Positions 46,276 through 57,910 of a stretch of DNA of 64,000 nucleotides are shown here, one piece after another. Origin of the DNA: Rhynchosporium graminicola (lineage: Eukaryota > Ascomycota > Leotiomycetes > Helotiales > Ploettnerulaceae); NCBI GenBank assembly GCA_900074885.1, contig FJUW01000037.1, positions 310,001 through 374,000 on the forward strand, written 5' to 3'. Every line of letters begins with the position of its first letter. The stretch's first letter is position 1. Position numbers and translations under genes: made by a program. The notes under the pieces are model-generated. The model had not been told where the DNA came from. It made no database searches and saw only the letters and a list, made by a program, of their open reading frames with translations.

Positions 46276-48173
46276 CTTCGCAACGGGAGAGAAGTGTTGA
46301 GAAAATCACACTTGAACTCGTTTCGAATGTCGTGTTTGTCGATTGGTGAATTGTTTATAAGCCTGAGGAATTCGAGGAGGTGGCGTATTCAGTAAGAAAG
46401 AGGATCTTGAGCAAGCAGCTGATTTGATCTTGTGGTGATCCGTTGATATTCTACTCAGTGCGGATAAAGGACATGTGAGAAGACTTTGGAGAAAAAGGAT
46501 GCGTCAGAGGTCTGGAGGCTGAAATAAATAGAGGTCGACGAGCAACATTCGATCTAGATTTACGTGTCCTATATATGATAATTATTTCAAGCTAAGCCTA
46601 CTAGCTAGCCTAGAATGAACTTCAGTTATATTTATGAGAAAGGCATTAGAGCCTATACTTGCCTGTATAATAGAGAGTAGTACTTATGATATCTAGATAT
46701 TATTATAAGTCAATCTTAGAGTATTAATCCTTTAATATAAAATAATTAAGAAAGTTTTTATATATTATTTGTTTTGATCTCCGCTTATTTATATATTTAA
46801 GCGAAAAGCATTCGAAGGGATAATTGCAGGCTCTTGCACTAACCTATATCCGCGATAATTTTGTGATATTTAACATTACTCTTTGATTAATAAATCTCTA
46901 AAGGCTTTCAAATAGTTCAATAATATGATTTCTTTAGTCTATCGAAGAAACTAGAGATGTCGCTCGTATTCGAAAAAACCACAGGATCCAAACATAAGCG
47001 TAGCAGAAATCTGCTTTCTGAGATACTGACGCCCTTGATTAAGGTCAAGTAGAAGTATTGACAGAAATGTAGAGTAAGAAAGATGATGGAAGCTGAAATG
47101 CTTTATATCGGAATCGCCTGATTTTCGCCTGCCCGTGCCTTGTTTAGCTAAGATCGCTCGCTAAGCAGGTACCTGTTAATTTTATCTTAAACTGACACGG
47201 CTCGCTTAATTTGTCAACTCTCTAGAGCTTATCACGTCTCTTCTATATTAAAAAACATCAAATTCAAGACAGAGTTACATCCGAAGGAGTATTCGTCGAT
47301 ATTTGAAATGCCGGAAGCGAGTAGAGATTATACTTGAAGCCATGGTTTGCGATCCTAAATGTCGTCACTAGCCGCGTCGGCTCGAGGGTCTTGAAGTCTG
47401 GCATTTCTTAAGAGATTTGAAAATCTGCAGTTTTCACTAAACAAGAAATGTTTAAAGAGTATGAGGTTAGTTATTAATTTTTGAGAGTTTAGAATTTTTC
47501 GATTGAGGTGAACATGTGACGTGAGAAATAAGATCATCGTAAGCTGTCGGTTCGAATACCGGTATGTTTGTCAATATCTTGATGTGACTAAATTCTCCGA
47601 ACACTTCTAACCCCCCGTAGCTCTTTATTACACAGCCGTGAGCTTATTACATATGAAGACTCTATCACTACCTTAGATTTGTACTTCAATTTCATCAAAA
47701 TCATCGATCACTCCTTCTGGTCCAATCTACCTAAAGCTAGCCTCGTTATATGACTCTTCCACTGCGAGGCAGAGGTAATACAAATTCGGCAGGGCGGGGA
47801 GCTATTCACCTTTATAAGCTATCACAAAAATTAGGTGATTTGAAAACATTATATCGAATTATTTTATCATTTATTTTTGAAAATCGTGAATATTTTACTT
47901 GGGAGGAATATAATAATACTCCAGGAACGTGTCAACATATAATAAATGTATCAAATTTAGCATCTTAGATTCCGAGTATAGAAGTATATATATTTCGCGT
48001 CGATGTTCCTTCGACGAAGCTCGCAATTCCGCCTATCGATATTGGGAAATTCCTTGGTACCACGCAACAAAGAATTTCGAAGCGAGTCGCGACACCTTTC
48101 TTTCATGTGTAATTAAAACACATTGAATCTCTTAAATTCAAACTCTCCTCGAATTGTATCCTCACAACCAAAC
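46276..48173. other. gene-free region with AT-rich core
   Basis: About 1.9 kb without a gene. Positions 46560-46800 are strongly AT-rich with TTATA/TATAAT runs, and moderately AT-rich sequence continues to about 47250, unlike the flanking genes. This is the look of RIP-decayed or repeat-derived DNA. A tRNA T-loop-like ggttcgaatacc at about 47550 has no matching partner arms. Confidence 0.5.
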
Positions 48174-48879
48174 ATGTCGAGTGCGCAAACCTTCACAAAG
48201 TGGACTATCATCTTCGTCCTCGGCGGACCCGGCTCGGGAAAAGGCACACAATGCAGCAAACTAGCAGCTGAATATCCAATCGCTCACCTAAGCATAGGCG
48301 ACATCCTCCGAGAAGAACAAGAGAAACCAGGAAGTAAATGGGGCGAAGTGTTCCGCAGAAACATCCTGGAAGGTGTGATCGGACCACCTGAGCTGGCTGT
48401 GTCTTTGATCGCAGAAGCTATCACGGAGAAGGATTACGAGGATGGAATGGAGGTTTTCGTGCTTGATGGTAAGTTTGCCTTTTCGTGGCGGTGATAGTGA
48501 TGGTGATATTTTGAGTGGAGATGTAGACTGATGGATTGGTGTGAAAGGCTTCCCAAGACATGTTGAGCATATTCCACTTTTCGAATTTACGATCGGTACA
48601 CCTGATCTGGTCTTGTTTCTGGATTGTCCAGAGGAGGTATTGCAAGATCGCCTGCTAGTAAGAGGGAAGATGACCGGGAGGGTGGATGATAACATTACGG
48701 TTATTGGGAAACGGTTTAAGGTGTTTAAGGATATGACGATGCCTGTTATTGAGAATTTTGGAACTGAAGGGGAGGTTTCGAGGATTGATGCGACAAAGGA
48801 TGAGGAGGCCGTTAGTGAAGAGATCCGGAAGGTGTTGGAGGAGAGGTTTGGTAGAGCTTTTGGGAAGAAGGAAGCTTAG
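48174..48879 (+). CDS. UMP-CMP kinase
   Basis: Exons 48174-48468 and 48548-48879, with a 79-bp intron (GTAAGT...GAAAG); 208 residues. The P-loop is at residues 17-26 (GGPGSGKGTQ). The NMP-binding region includes HLSIGDILREE. The family-specific FVLDGFPR motif is rebuilt by the splice. The lid shows RLLVRGKMTGRVDDN, where adenylate kinases have a longer lid; the short lid marks the UMP/CMP kinase (Ura6) type. The enzyme phosphorylates UMP and CMP with ATP in pyrimidine nucleotide synthesis, in cytosol and nucleus. It converges on the metallopeptidase gene only 98 bp away. Length and motifs are normal. Confidence 0.95.
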
Positions 48880-48977
48880 ATCGGGGTTGATGAGATAGAG
48901 CTGGTGCTAGGAATTAAGGTGGGCTGGAATTATATGTACAAGAATGACAAAGCGGGATGCTCCTTTGGACCTGGTCC

Positions 48978-51171
48978 TCAAAATCTATTGACCCAGCACA
49001 ATCCAGACGCAGAGACTGCCGGATTAGACTCTGAAGTAGCAGTCAACTTCACAATACCCACCAATGAAGCCAACGGTGAGTCAGGTGTCACAGCCACATA
49101 AACAGTCTTCTTCTCTCCAAACTTCGCAGTCACCAACGCATTTGGCAATTTAACTTTCCATCCCCAGCCCGTCACACTAGCTGATAATCTAAACACATCA
49201 AATTTGAGATATGCAGAGACATCTTGAGGATGTGCTACTCCTCCAGCAGGTTCAGAGTAAGAACCGGTATTGTAGACTTGGAAGGAACATGCTACGCCTT
49301 TGGTCGTAGGTCGGCTTCCAACTGTTAGCCAGCTGACGGCGACTTTACGTTTATGTGGATCAGAAGTCGTGCTGTTCAAAGAGCGGATTGCTGTTATATA
49401 GGAAAGTACACCTGTTGAATCGCGATTTACACAGACGATGTAAATATGTAAAGTATTAGGTTTATCGATATATTCAAACTCACTGCCCGATCTCGTGCCA
49501 GCATGAAAAAGCGCATCAGCCAACTGGCGATAATCGCCTATGGTAACATAAGCAGGTGTTCCATCTGGTCGATTGAAATCAAGGAGTCTGATATCTTGCG
49601 GATTGGCGTCGATTGTCCATTGATATGTCCCCATGGCGTCGTCTTTGGATTTCGTGATCATGACGCCTGAATCTGGTTGGAACGAATCTGCGCCCATTCG
49701 ATCGATGACTTCGAGATCGTAATTGTTGTATGCACCACCGTCGCAGAACGGATCGGTGTTGATATCGCATGCTGGAGAGAGGTCTGCGTTCATGGCAACG
49801 CGGACGCCTATGAACTCGCCAGGAGCAGGTTTGACGGATCGAGCTATTATCTTGGCTACGACGAGACCAGATGTTGCCAGTGCTTCACTGGACAGTTTAA
49901 GAATACTGTCTTTTCCGATCAGCCCGATCTGAGCTTTATCTCGTATTGTGTGTAATGATCCCATTGATCCACCTTGCTGAGGAGGGATTTGCCATCGCGT
50001 GTGAGGTCCTCCTGGACCGTTGAAAGATCCACGAGACAACATCGAGAAAGAACCTGTGTAATCTCGGCGTGAAGGAACGCTGAAAGGATTATTGTAATTA
50101 TCGCCAATATTCAGAAGGTGGCTCAATTCATGCGCATAAGTCCCCATCCCAGAACTCTCAGCCTGTATAGATGATCCACTACCAGCATTCGGCCAGATAG
50201 ATGAAGCAGATGCCCACGATGACCATTCCACATATCGAGTTTTGGCATAGTTGAGAGTCGTACCATTTGCTGCGTTTGGGCTCGGAGGACCGAAGGAAGC
50301 TGGTACGTCTTCTTTGGTTTGGAATTTCATCTCGCCGAATTCTTGCCATGTGAAGGACTCGTCTTGTCCTGCTGAGAGGACGAACACCAGTTCATAGGAG
50401 TTGGCTGTAGCATCGCCGACATCTGCTCGCCATGCACCGAGAGCATCAGTACGAATGTTGAGGTTGCACGTATAACCAATGAGACACTCGTTTGGATTCA
50501 TGTCGTTACTCGTACCATACTGGAAGGATTTCGAGGGCATTCTGTACGGTCCAAAAGCGGTCAAATCGACACCAAAAAGGCCATTTGAGTCTCTCATCCA
50601 GTACTCATGAATCGTATGTCCTTTGTTAAGCTCATTAGGCTTATTCAGGAAGTCTCTATAGAAGGCTGGGACAGCCTCACAAAAGACAGTTGGCGCATGA
50701 GGTTGTGGATTGTTGAAGACTGTTGAATTTGGAGGCAGAGTGATGATGGACCATCTGAATAGTCTACCGTGACAAGAGCAATGTTGAAATTGCGGTTTGT
50801 GCCTCTGACTGTTGGGTCGGACCAGTTAGTTCCTGGAGAGTCTTTCCACTGTATTCTAGGTCAGCGATCTTGCGAGAATGGGGATAAAACCCGGGCGAGG
50901 TCACAGGTTGTGCGACTTTGGAAGAAGCTGCGACGTGATCTAACCATGAGAGATATGTTGCTCAGTTGAGAAATAAAATGCTCACATCGTCCCAAGTCAT
51001 GTCATCTGGATTGACCCAATCTTGCTTGTCAAGAATCGCAAAAGGGTCAATGTCGCTAAATTCGTTTCGCGAGTTCAGTGGCGCTGCCATGCTAATATGT
51101 ACAAACACAACACTGATCAGGGTCACAGCGAGGTGTTTCCGCATTCTTTGTGCTCCATTTGAGAACTTCAT
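48978..51171 (-). pseudogene. secreted M6-type metallopeptidase, frameshifted
   Basis: Exon 1 (50986-51171, ATG 51171; alternative ATG 51144) encodes a signal peptide, MRKHLAVTLISVVFVHISMA. A 136-bp intron (GTGAGC...TACAG) leads to exon 2 from 50849, which reads WKDSPGTNWSDPTVRGT... ALVTVDYSD and then loses frame at 50751-50758. The expected continuation (SIITLPPNSTVFNNPQPHAP...) lies in another frame and runs intact to TAG-type termination at 48978, about 685 residues in all. The catalytic HELSHLLNIGD motif (about 50107-50139) and the downstream Asp/Gly residues are intact. Family members are secreted zinc proteases related to bacterial M6 (immune inhibitor A-like) enzymes. Only one indel separates this from a whole gene, so a sequencing error or strain-specific inactivation are both possible. 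Confidence 0.75.
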
Positions 51172-53564
51172 CTTGACTTATAAAGTGTTCCGAGAAGCAA
51201 TAATTTCGTTTCTGGCAACCCGAAATTCCTACCACGAACTCTCAAAATGGCAGATTTCTACTTCTATAAGAGAAGTACAACATCATTGACCCATCAATCA
51301 ACATGCATAAGCTTCTGACGATCTTCTGCCATCAAGTCGTACCTTATCTAAGAACTCCTCGATAGGGAGCTCAGAACCTGCCAAGTCCTGCTGCCAAGAT
51401 GCGTTTTTCCATTGATCGCCTGCCAGATGCCGTTGTTTGATGTTACCTGCCGGAAGGGGATTTACAAAGTGACATGTTGTATTTCGAGAGTGGAGTATCA
51501 GGTTTTGGAAACAGAGAAGCACGTCAGCGATATAACCAAGATCGTGCCTGTATAATTAACGCTGGAAGGCAATACTTGAGCCGGTTTGATGGGAGGGGTA
51601 ATAGGCACTGGGGATGAAAGCGTAAATAAAGCATATCTGGATTTATTCGGTGAGAGTTGAGTAGATGAATGATGAGCTTATCTTACTCGAACCGCCAGCA
51701 AAGTTGCCTGTCGTCGACGACTATTACCTGGCCATTTATTGCAGAAATAACATTTTGGCGATTGCTCCCCCCAGCACGATTATTGCGCATTTCAATCATT
51801 CAGAAAATCATCTTTGTCGTCAATTGAGTATGGAGAGAGAAGTCTTGAATAGTCGGTCTAGCAATCAACAAGGTAGCAGTAAAATTGAGAACTCAACTCA
51901 CTGAAGCGAACATGATCACTAGTCATGGTTGAACATTTCTCAGATTTGTATGATGGCTTGCCTAAGCCCTTCAGAGATGCTTCTTAAGTTCAGACATTCC
52001 AGTCGAGAGGGTAATTAGAGGCAAAACCTCAGTCTTTCCAGGAATTCCGCCCAGCTGAAATCGACCTGTCCGGTACAAGAATTGTTTGATCCAATTGTAG
52101 CGAGTATCACGTACAGATGGTCGCGAAACCCGTAGGACAAGCTAAGAAAGGTCGCACAAACTGAGTGAATGATTTTCAAGGAACGAAAGGATTAAGTATG
52201 GTAAAGTGATCAACTCAACTCTGTGATGAGCCGCCCTCGCCACATAGATGGATCATCATATCATCTACATTATCATAAACGTTGAAAGTGTCAAAGACAA
52301 ACAGGAATAGAAAGGTCAAAACAATGGAACGTAATAAAGCAGAAACATCTTGACTCAAGAGAGGCCAACAGTCAACTTGAAAATACCTCTGAAGCGTCAA
52401 AATTAGGGTCGATCAGCATGGTATATCGCGCTTCTTCAAAGCTCAAATACACAGATATGACGTGACTTCAAGCATCAAACGTCAACCTTTTCGTCAGCTC
52501 TAACCACATCGGATTCATGCTCCCGCCCTCACTCGTATAAAGATTCGGGTGTTGAACCAGGTTCATGTTGACCTGAGAGGGTCTTCCTAGTACAAGTTTG
52601 AGTGTTGGGCATCAGTGAATGTTTGGATTGGCGGGGTCGAGGGATCTGTGCGTCCTTTTGTGTTGTGTCGTGTTATCCTCGCCACTTTATTTGAAGTATA
52701 GGAATGGTGGCGAGCGACAGGCGTGGTTTGAGATACATAAAAGTTGACGTGGAGGTGGAGATGCTGGGGTTGAGAGGTGAGTTTCCGAAGGGTTGGTGCT
52801 TGGAAGGTTTGCATGGACCTGTAAATCTTATCTGGGTGTATGGGGATGGACTTAGTGAGATGGTAATCAATGAATGGCCTTGGGCATCTTGAGGAGGCCG
52901 TGGGGAGGTGGAGAGGCACTTGGAGATTCAGGCTTGGAGGAGTAGTGGTTAGTAACTGGCCAGTGGTTGGTATGAGCTCAGTGAATGGCCGTGAGATAGA
53001 GAAGATGGAAAGCAACAACACTGCATCTGGCAGTGTCCGATACCAATGTTACTTTGAGCTACTTTGAAGGTCGAAGTCACATGCTTGCAAATGTAGGAAT
53101 CGAGCTTTTTTCATTGAATGACTATTGTTGTGCAGAGCATGTAAATCAGCTCTGTAGTTTGTTCATTAAGACGGAACAAAGGAAGCGCCGCTGGTATTCA
53201 GCAGCTATCTCTCCCGAGTTTCCCAGTACCTATCCATCCAAACTCCTTCCCTCCCATCCGACTCCAAGTCCAATGATGTGAGTATCTAGGAATCTCTGCG
53301 TGGGGTGTAATGACAAAGTCGCTGATTGGGTTGACGAGTGGTGAAATGACTGTAGTAGTTTCGGATATTGCTTGGAGCAGTAGATATGATCTAGTCCAGA
53401 ATCCGATCAAGTGAATGAGCAGATATAACGACTTGTGATCCCCATGCTGCCCGGCCATCCGTGCTTTCGTACTTGGCATTGATTTGGCCAAGCACTTTTT
53501 CTTTTCATGTGATTGCCTCTTGATTTCTTCACATGTCGGTTCTGTTGCTTGTTTCGTTTGTTCG
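51172..53564. other. gene-free stretch
   Basis: About 2.4 kb with no recognisable gene. It contains the promoter of the metallopeptidase and the 3' flank of the small membrane protein gene. Open frames here have no coding character. Confidence 0.45.
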
Positions 53565-53996
53565 CTACGAGAAGCTGACGAATTTGGGGTCTCTTGGTAG
53601 CCCATCTGGGCCGATGTTATTCTTGGCGAATCGTCCCTCTGTGTATATCCTCCTTGCCTCATCAAAGTTCACTCTCCGACTCTTCATGATCTTCTGAATC
53701 TCTCTCTTGCTCATATCGTCCAACCCTCGTCTCGAATCACCCGCAGCAACATTTCCGGAAAGGTCGAAGGCTGAAGATGACAACCCATTTTCGATGTCGG
53801 CTGAGAAGGAAGCGGGGAGTCGAGAGTAGAGAAATGAGGTTCCTGGTAGGGAGAGCATCGTGTTAAGCCACAGGGAACGCGTAAGGAACAAAACTACTCA
53901 AGGTTAGTCGTGTCAAGTGGTTTTGGGAATGATCCGAAGCTTACCGGTTGAAATAAATAGGAGACTAAACACAGTACTATAGAGGAGGTAGCCCAT
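53565..53996 (-). CDS. small conserved membrane-anchored protein
   Basis: Exons 53945-53996 and 53565-53893, joined by a 51-bp intron (GTAAGC...GAGTAG), give 126 residues. MGYLLYSTVFSLLFISTVLFLTR, of which 17 residues come from exon 1, is a single N-terminal membrane segment or signal anchor. The C-terminal half is polar, and the ending FDEARRIYTEGRFAKNNIGP DGLPRDPKFVSFS has the look of a strongly conserved block that I associate with an uncharacterised fungal protein family. The short spliced first exon restores a coherent hydrophobic N terminus, which supports the model. Function is unknown. Mitochondrial or ER membrane would be guesses. Confidence 0.75.
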
Positions 53997-54328
53997 TATA
54001 AGAAAGGTGAAGAGTTGGTTGAGGGAGGGGAGCTTTTATATGAAAGCTCCTCGAAATGCTCCTCAGCTCGAGGTTGAGATTACGATTCGTGACATGAAAC
54101 CCAAGATAGGGATGTCAGCTCATTCAGATTCATGCCGCTCTCTGGGGACGTCAATGCGATGAGGCGAAGGTGACGAGGCTGTCAGGGACTAGACCCGGAA
54201 CACTCTAGTAAGTATGTCGCTTATCACCCAATCAACACCTCGTATCGTCCACAACTGGGACTTTCTGAAATCGATATTCAGGAAGCTGAGAACATCGAGA
54301 ATCCGCCCAATTTCAAACAAACGCAAAT
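53997..54328. promoter_or_regulatory. short divergent promoter shared with ribosomal protein L28e
   Basis: Only 332 bp separate the start codons of the small membrane protein (minus) and ribosomal protein L28e (plus), so both promoters and leaders must lie here. No specific binding site was identified. Confidence 0.5.
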
Positions 54329-55094
54329 ATGTCACACCACTCGAGCCAAGTGTCTGCGGACTTGATCTGGGAGATCGTTGGTACGTACCAATTCTGGAAG
54401 AGCTCGGGAGAGGCTGGAAGTGAGAGGGAGGGAACGGGATTTGGATTGAAGATTTGGAGGTCAGGAAAAGTAGGATAACAACAAGAGCTGATTTTGGTAT
54501 CGTAGGAGCCCAAAACTCTTTCCTCGTAAAGCGCGCACAATCTGGAAATGTCCGGTTCTCTCGCGACCCCTTGAACTTGGTCAACAAGCATTCCCGCAAG
54601 GTATGCAGCACATCTCGAAACACAAGACTGGAACTAAGATATATTTAGCACGCCGGTTTCGTCAATGAAAAGGTACGCCTAGACATCAAGTAATGTCCAA
54701 TTGGACACGAGATGGAATACTGATCTGGACAGGCTGTCGGAATTCAACCTGCTAAGGGCGACAAGGGAGGAGTCACTTTGGTCACCAAGAAGGCTAAGCA
54801 CTCTCAACGACCAGCTGCTTCTGCCCACACCACCACCTTCGGCGGAAACAAGACTACAAGAAAGTGAGTAGATGGTTCGACGGAAAATCATTGGCACTGT
54901 GCTAATACTCGATCAGGACATACAAGGCCATCGTTTCTAGTACCGCAAAGTCCGGATATCGATCTGATCTCCGTGCCCCAGCTGTTGCCCGCGCATCTGC
55001 CATCCGTTTCTCCCAGCGACCGAAGAAGGACCTCCCAGAGAAGAAGGTCCGTGGATCCAAGGCGAAGAAGGCGGCCGCTGCTTCTGAAGAGTAA
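54329..55094 (+). CDS. RPL28: 60S ribosomal protein L28e
   Basis: Five exons: 54329-54380, 54506-54600, 54649-54672, 54733-54863 and 54917-55094, all with GT...AG introns in correct phase; 159 residues. The spliced protein begins MSHHSSQVSADLIWEIVGAQ and contains the L28e landmarks VRFSRDPLNLVNKHSRK, HAGFVNEKAVGIQP and GGVTLVTKKAKHSQRPA, ending in a Lys/Ala-rich tail. It is a component of the large cytosolic ribosomal subunit and is absent from baker's yeast but kept in filamentous fungi. The 8-codon third exon makes the gene easy to mispredict. Intron 1 is 125 bp; a search by eye found no box C/D snoRNA in it. Confidence 0.95.
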
Positions 55095-55964
55095 ATTTGG
55101 TTGGGCACAAATGGAATGGGAACGGTTCTGCTAGTCACTCATAGGTAGCGCACAATCCAGGAGTTACTTTTGCAATGCAAATACTGGTACGAAGTGTCGA
55201 AGCATGCGGGTGTGTTCTTGGCATGGGAAAACTACGAAGTTCCTACAGACTTGTATGAGCTGCTGAGTATGTGGAATGCTGCAGTAAAACAACAAGGTAG
55301 ACTTGTGACGAATGTGCAGATAACATGTGCGTCTGACACGTCCTCCCATAGAGGTGCACTTCCAAGTACAATTATCGCGTTGTAACATGTGAAGAAGACC
55401 AGAGCAGCCATCCGGTCCAATACGAGTGCCATCCGTCCCTCTCCGAAGCACAGGAGCCTCGGTCATCATTCGTCGTTAGTCCCAATTATAACGTCGAAGC
55501 CGGCTTGTAGGTACAAAGCCGATCTTCGTTTTTCCATTTCCAAAACATAAACTGCAAGAGCAAGAGACATTTCGAGATTTGTAACTTGCCCAGGTAAGCG
55601 CAGATCCAGTCCAGCTCGCTCCATCAGTCCAGTTGAGTCCAATCTAGTCCTCCCGCCCGACGAACCAACCCCACCTTGTTGTTTGACATTAGCCACGCCC
55701 AGCTCGACCCCTCCTGGAAGCTAGCTCCAACAGTTTTGGTCTTTCAGACTTTAAGGCCTATCATTCCTCTACAACATCACGCTTCTCTGCAAACAGCTCA
55801 CTTTTCTGGCTTCTTCTCTGTCTGCAATACCTATTGCTTATAATCCTCGATCCAGGTATGTGGAAATGGACAGACTGTTGATGGCGGGGCAATATCCAAT
55901 GGATGCGGGGTACAATAAATACTAATTGAAAGTGCAGATATTCATTACAACACAAACCATCAAT
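55095..55964. other. intergenic, malate dehydrogenase promoter
   Basis: About 0.9 kb between two co-directional genes. Pyrimidine-rich sequence at 55730-55840 precedes the malate dehydrogenase start. No other gene was recognised. Confidence 0.45.
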
Positions 55965-57272
55965 ATGGGAATCAAAGCTGGTATGTCAATTTGCCCAGAG
56001 TACTGAGATGCCAAACCAGAGCTCTATTAACAAATGGCACAGTTGTCGCTGGTGCTGCCGGTGGAATTGGACAAGTAAGAAACTCGATGCTCTACTAGAC
56101 ACGTTGCTAACCATCCTTTCCTTAACAGCCATTGTCTCTCCTCCTCAAGGCATCCCCTCTCATCACCGAGCTCGCCTTGTACGATGTTGTCAACACTCCA
56201 GGTGTTGCTGCCGATCTCTCCCACATCTCCTCGCCCGCCGTATGTATAGCTAAGCAAAGAAGGACGTTAGGACGGAGCTGATGAACGTCATAGAAAGTCA
56301 CCGGCTACCTACCAAAGGATGATGGGGCCAAGGCCGCAATGAAGGACGCAGACATCATTGTCATTCCTGCAGGAATTCCCCGTATGTTCAACTATACACC
56401 TATCATACAAGACCCGTGCTAATGATAGGACAGGCAAGCCAGGAATGACCCGTGATGATCTGTTCAAGATCAACGCCGGTATCGTCAAAGGCCTCATTGA
56501 GGTTATCGCTGAAGTTGCACCAAAAGCCTACATTCTCATCATCTCCAACCCAGTTAACTCGACCGTCCCAATTGCTGCTGAGGTCCTCAAGGCAAAGGGA
56601 GTCTTTGATCCCAAGCGTCTCTTCGGTGTTACAACTCTCGATGTTGTTCGTGCTGAGACCTTCGTTGCTGAGATTGTTGGCGAGAAGACACCATCAAGTT
56701 TGACTATCCCAGTTGTTGGTGGTCACTCCGGAGAGACTATTGTCCCACTCTTCAGCCAAGCTGGTGTCAAGATCCCAGCTGATAAATTGGAGGCTTTGGT
56801 CCAACGTGTGCAATTCGGTGGTGATGAGGTCGTCAAGGCTAAGGATGGCGCTGGATCTGCCACACTTTCAATGGCATACGCTGGTTTCCGGTACGGTCTG
56901 TTACAGAAAACAAGGTTCTTTCTCTAACCCAGAAACAGATTCGCCGAAGCTGTCCTCAAGGGACTTGCTGGAGAAAAGGACATCATCGAGCCATCATTTG
57001 TCTACCTTCCAGGTGTCCCAGGCGGAGAGGCTATTGCCAAGGAGACTGGTTGTGATTTCTTCTCTGTTCCTGTCCACCTCGGTGTAAGTTCGCATTGGAT
57101 TTTTGACCTGTCCTCACTAACGTAGATATAGACCTCCGGAGTTGAGAAGGCCATCAACCCACTCGCAAATATCAACGATGCCGAGAAGACACTTCTCAAG
57201 GCATGCGTAGAAGGACTCAAAGGCAACATCGCAAAGGGTGTTGAGTTCGCCCACAACCCACCTCAAAAGTAG
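55965..57272 (+). CDS. NAD-dependent malate dehydrogenase
   Basis: Seven exons: 55965-55980, 56043-56074, 56129-56239, 56294-56381, 56434-56890, 56939-57083 and 57132-57272; total 329 residues. The first exon has only 16 coding bases. The protein begins [20 protein letters not shown], placing the NAD-binding GAAGGIGQ at the very N terminus with no mitochondrial presequence, so the cytosolic (or peroxisomal) isoenzyme is likely. Substrate-binding arginines are in [13 protein letters not shown], followed by [10 protein letters not shown], and the catalytic histidine is in [12 protein letters not shown]. It interconverts malate and oxaloacetate, serving gluconeogenesis and redox shuttling. All family residues are intact. 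The C-terminal residues HNPPQK do not form a clear PTS1 peroxisomal signal. Confidence 0.96.
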
Positions 57273-57910
57273 TCTTTCCATCCCGAATTCCCCTTTCGCT
57301 CAAATTTCCTACCAATTTTTTTTAAGCGAACGAAACTACAGCTACGCCATCTCCAGTTCAAACAGGGTGCTGCTTGATCGTATGCTTCTCATTTTCCAAC
57401 CGCTTTGAAGGTGCTTCTTTGCTTCTCTTCCAAGAGAAGACAAATCATATTAACAGGTCTGGCTCTGCCGTGGTAAAAACACCTGACTGATCGTTGCGCT
57501 TGTTTAGATAGGCTGTAATGGCTCCATTGAACTCGATGTAATCCGATAATTGACGACGATGTGGCCTGATGGGAGATTTGTTCGTTCTCCTCTTTTCATT
57601 CGTACTTTTCGAGTTTCGAATTGAAATGACTTAGGGCTGGACTTCTGGGGCTGAGGGAACTGGAGATGCTCTGATACGATATGATGCATTGGCTTGTGAC
57701 AAGGAATGAAGAAAAGTACAAAGATATCGATCGATTTGAGTGCGTGGTGATACCTGTGAATGGAGCCCTTTCAACCATTATGCGCCCAATTACAATCCCA
57801 ATACACCTTCCATGAGCACCAGATATATCCGACCCAAACACCAAGTATGCCGCTAAGTTGCAAGAAGAATCAAAAGCACCCAACCTACTCCCAACCTGGC
57901 CAGCCCCTAA
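57273..57910. other. intergenic between converging genes
   Basis: 3' flanks of the malate dehydrogenase and TRS33 genes. No gene was recognised. Confidence 0.45.

Noticed and set aside
47530..47575. Possible tRNA (T-loop-like ggttcgaatacc)
   Set aside because: No acceptor, D-arm or anticodon stem could be paired upstream at the right distances, and no A-box is present.
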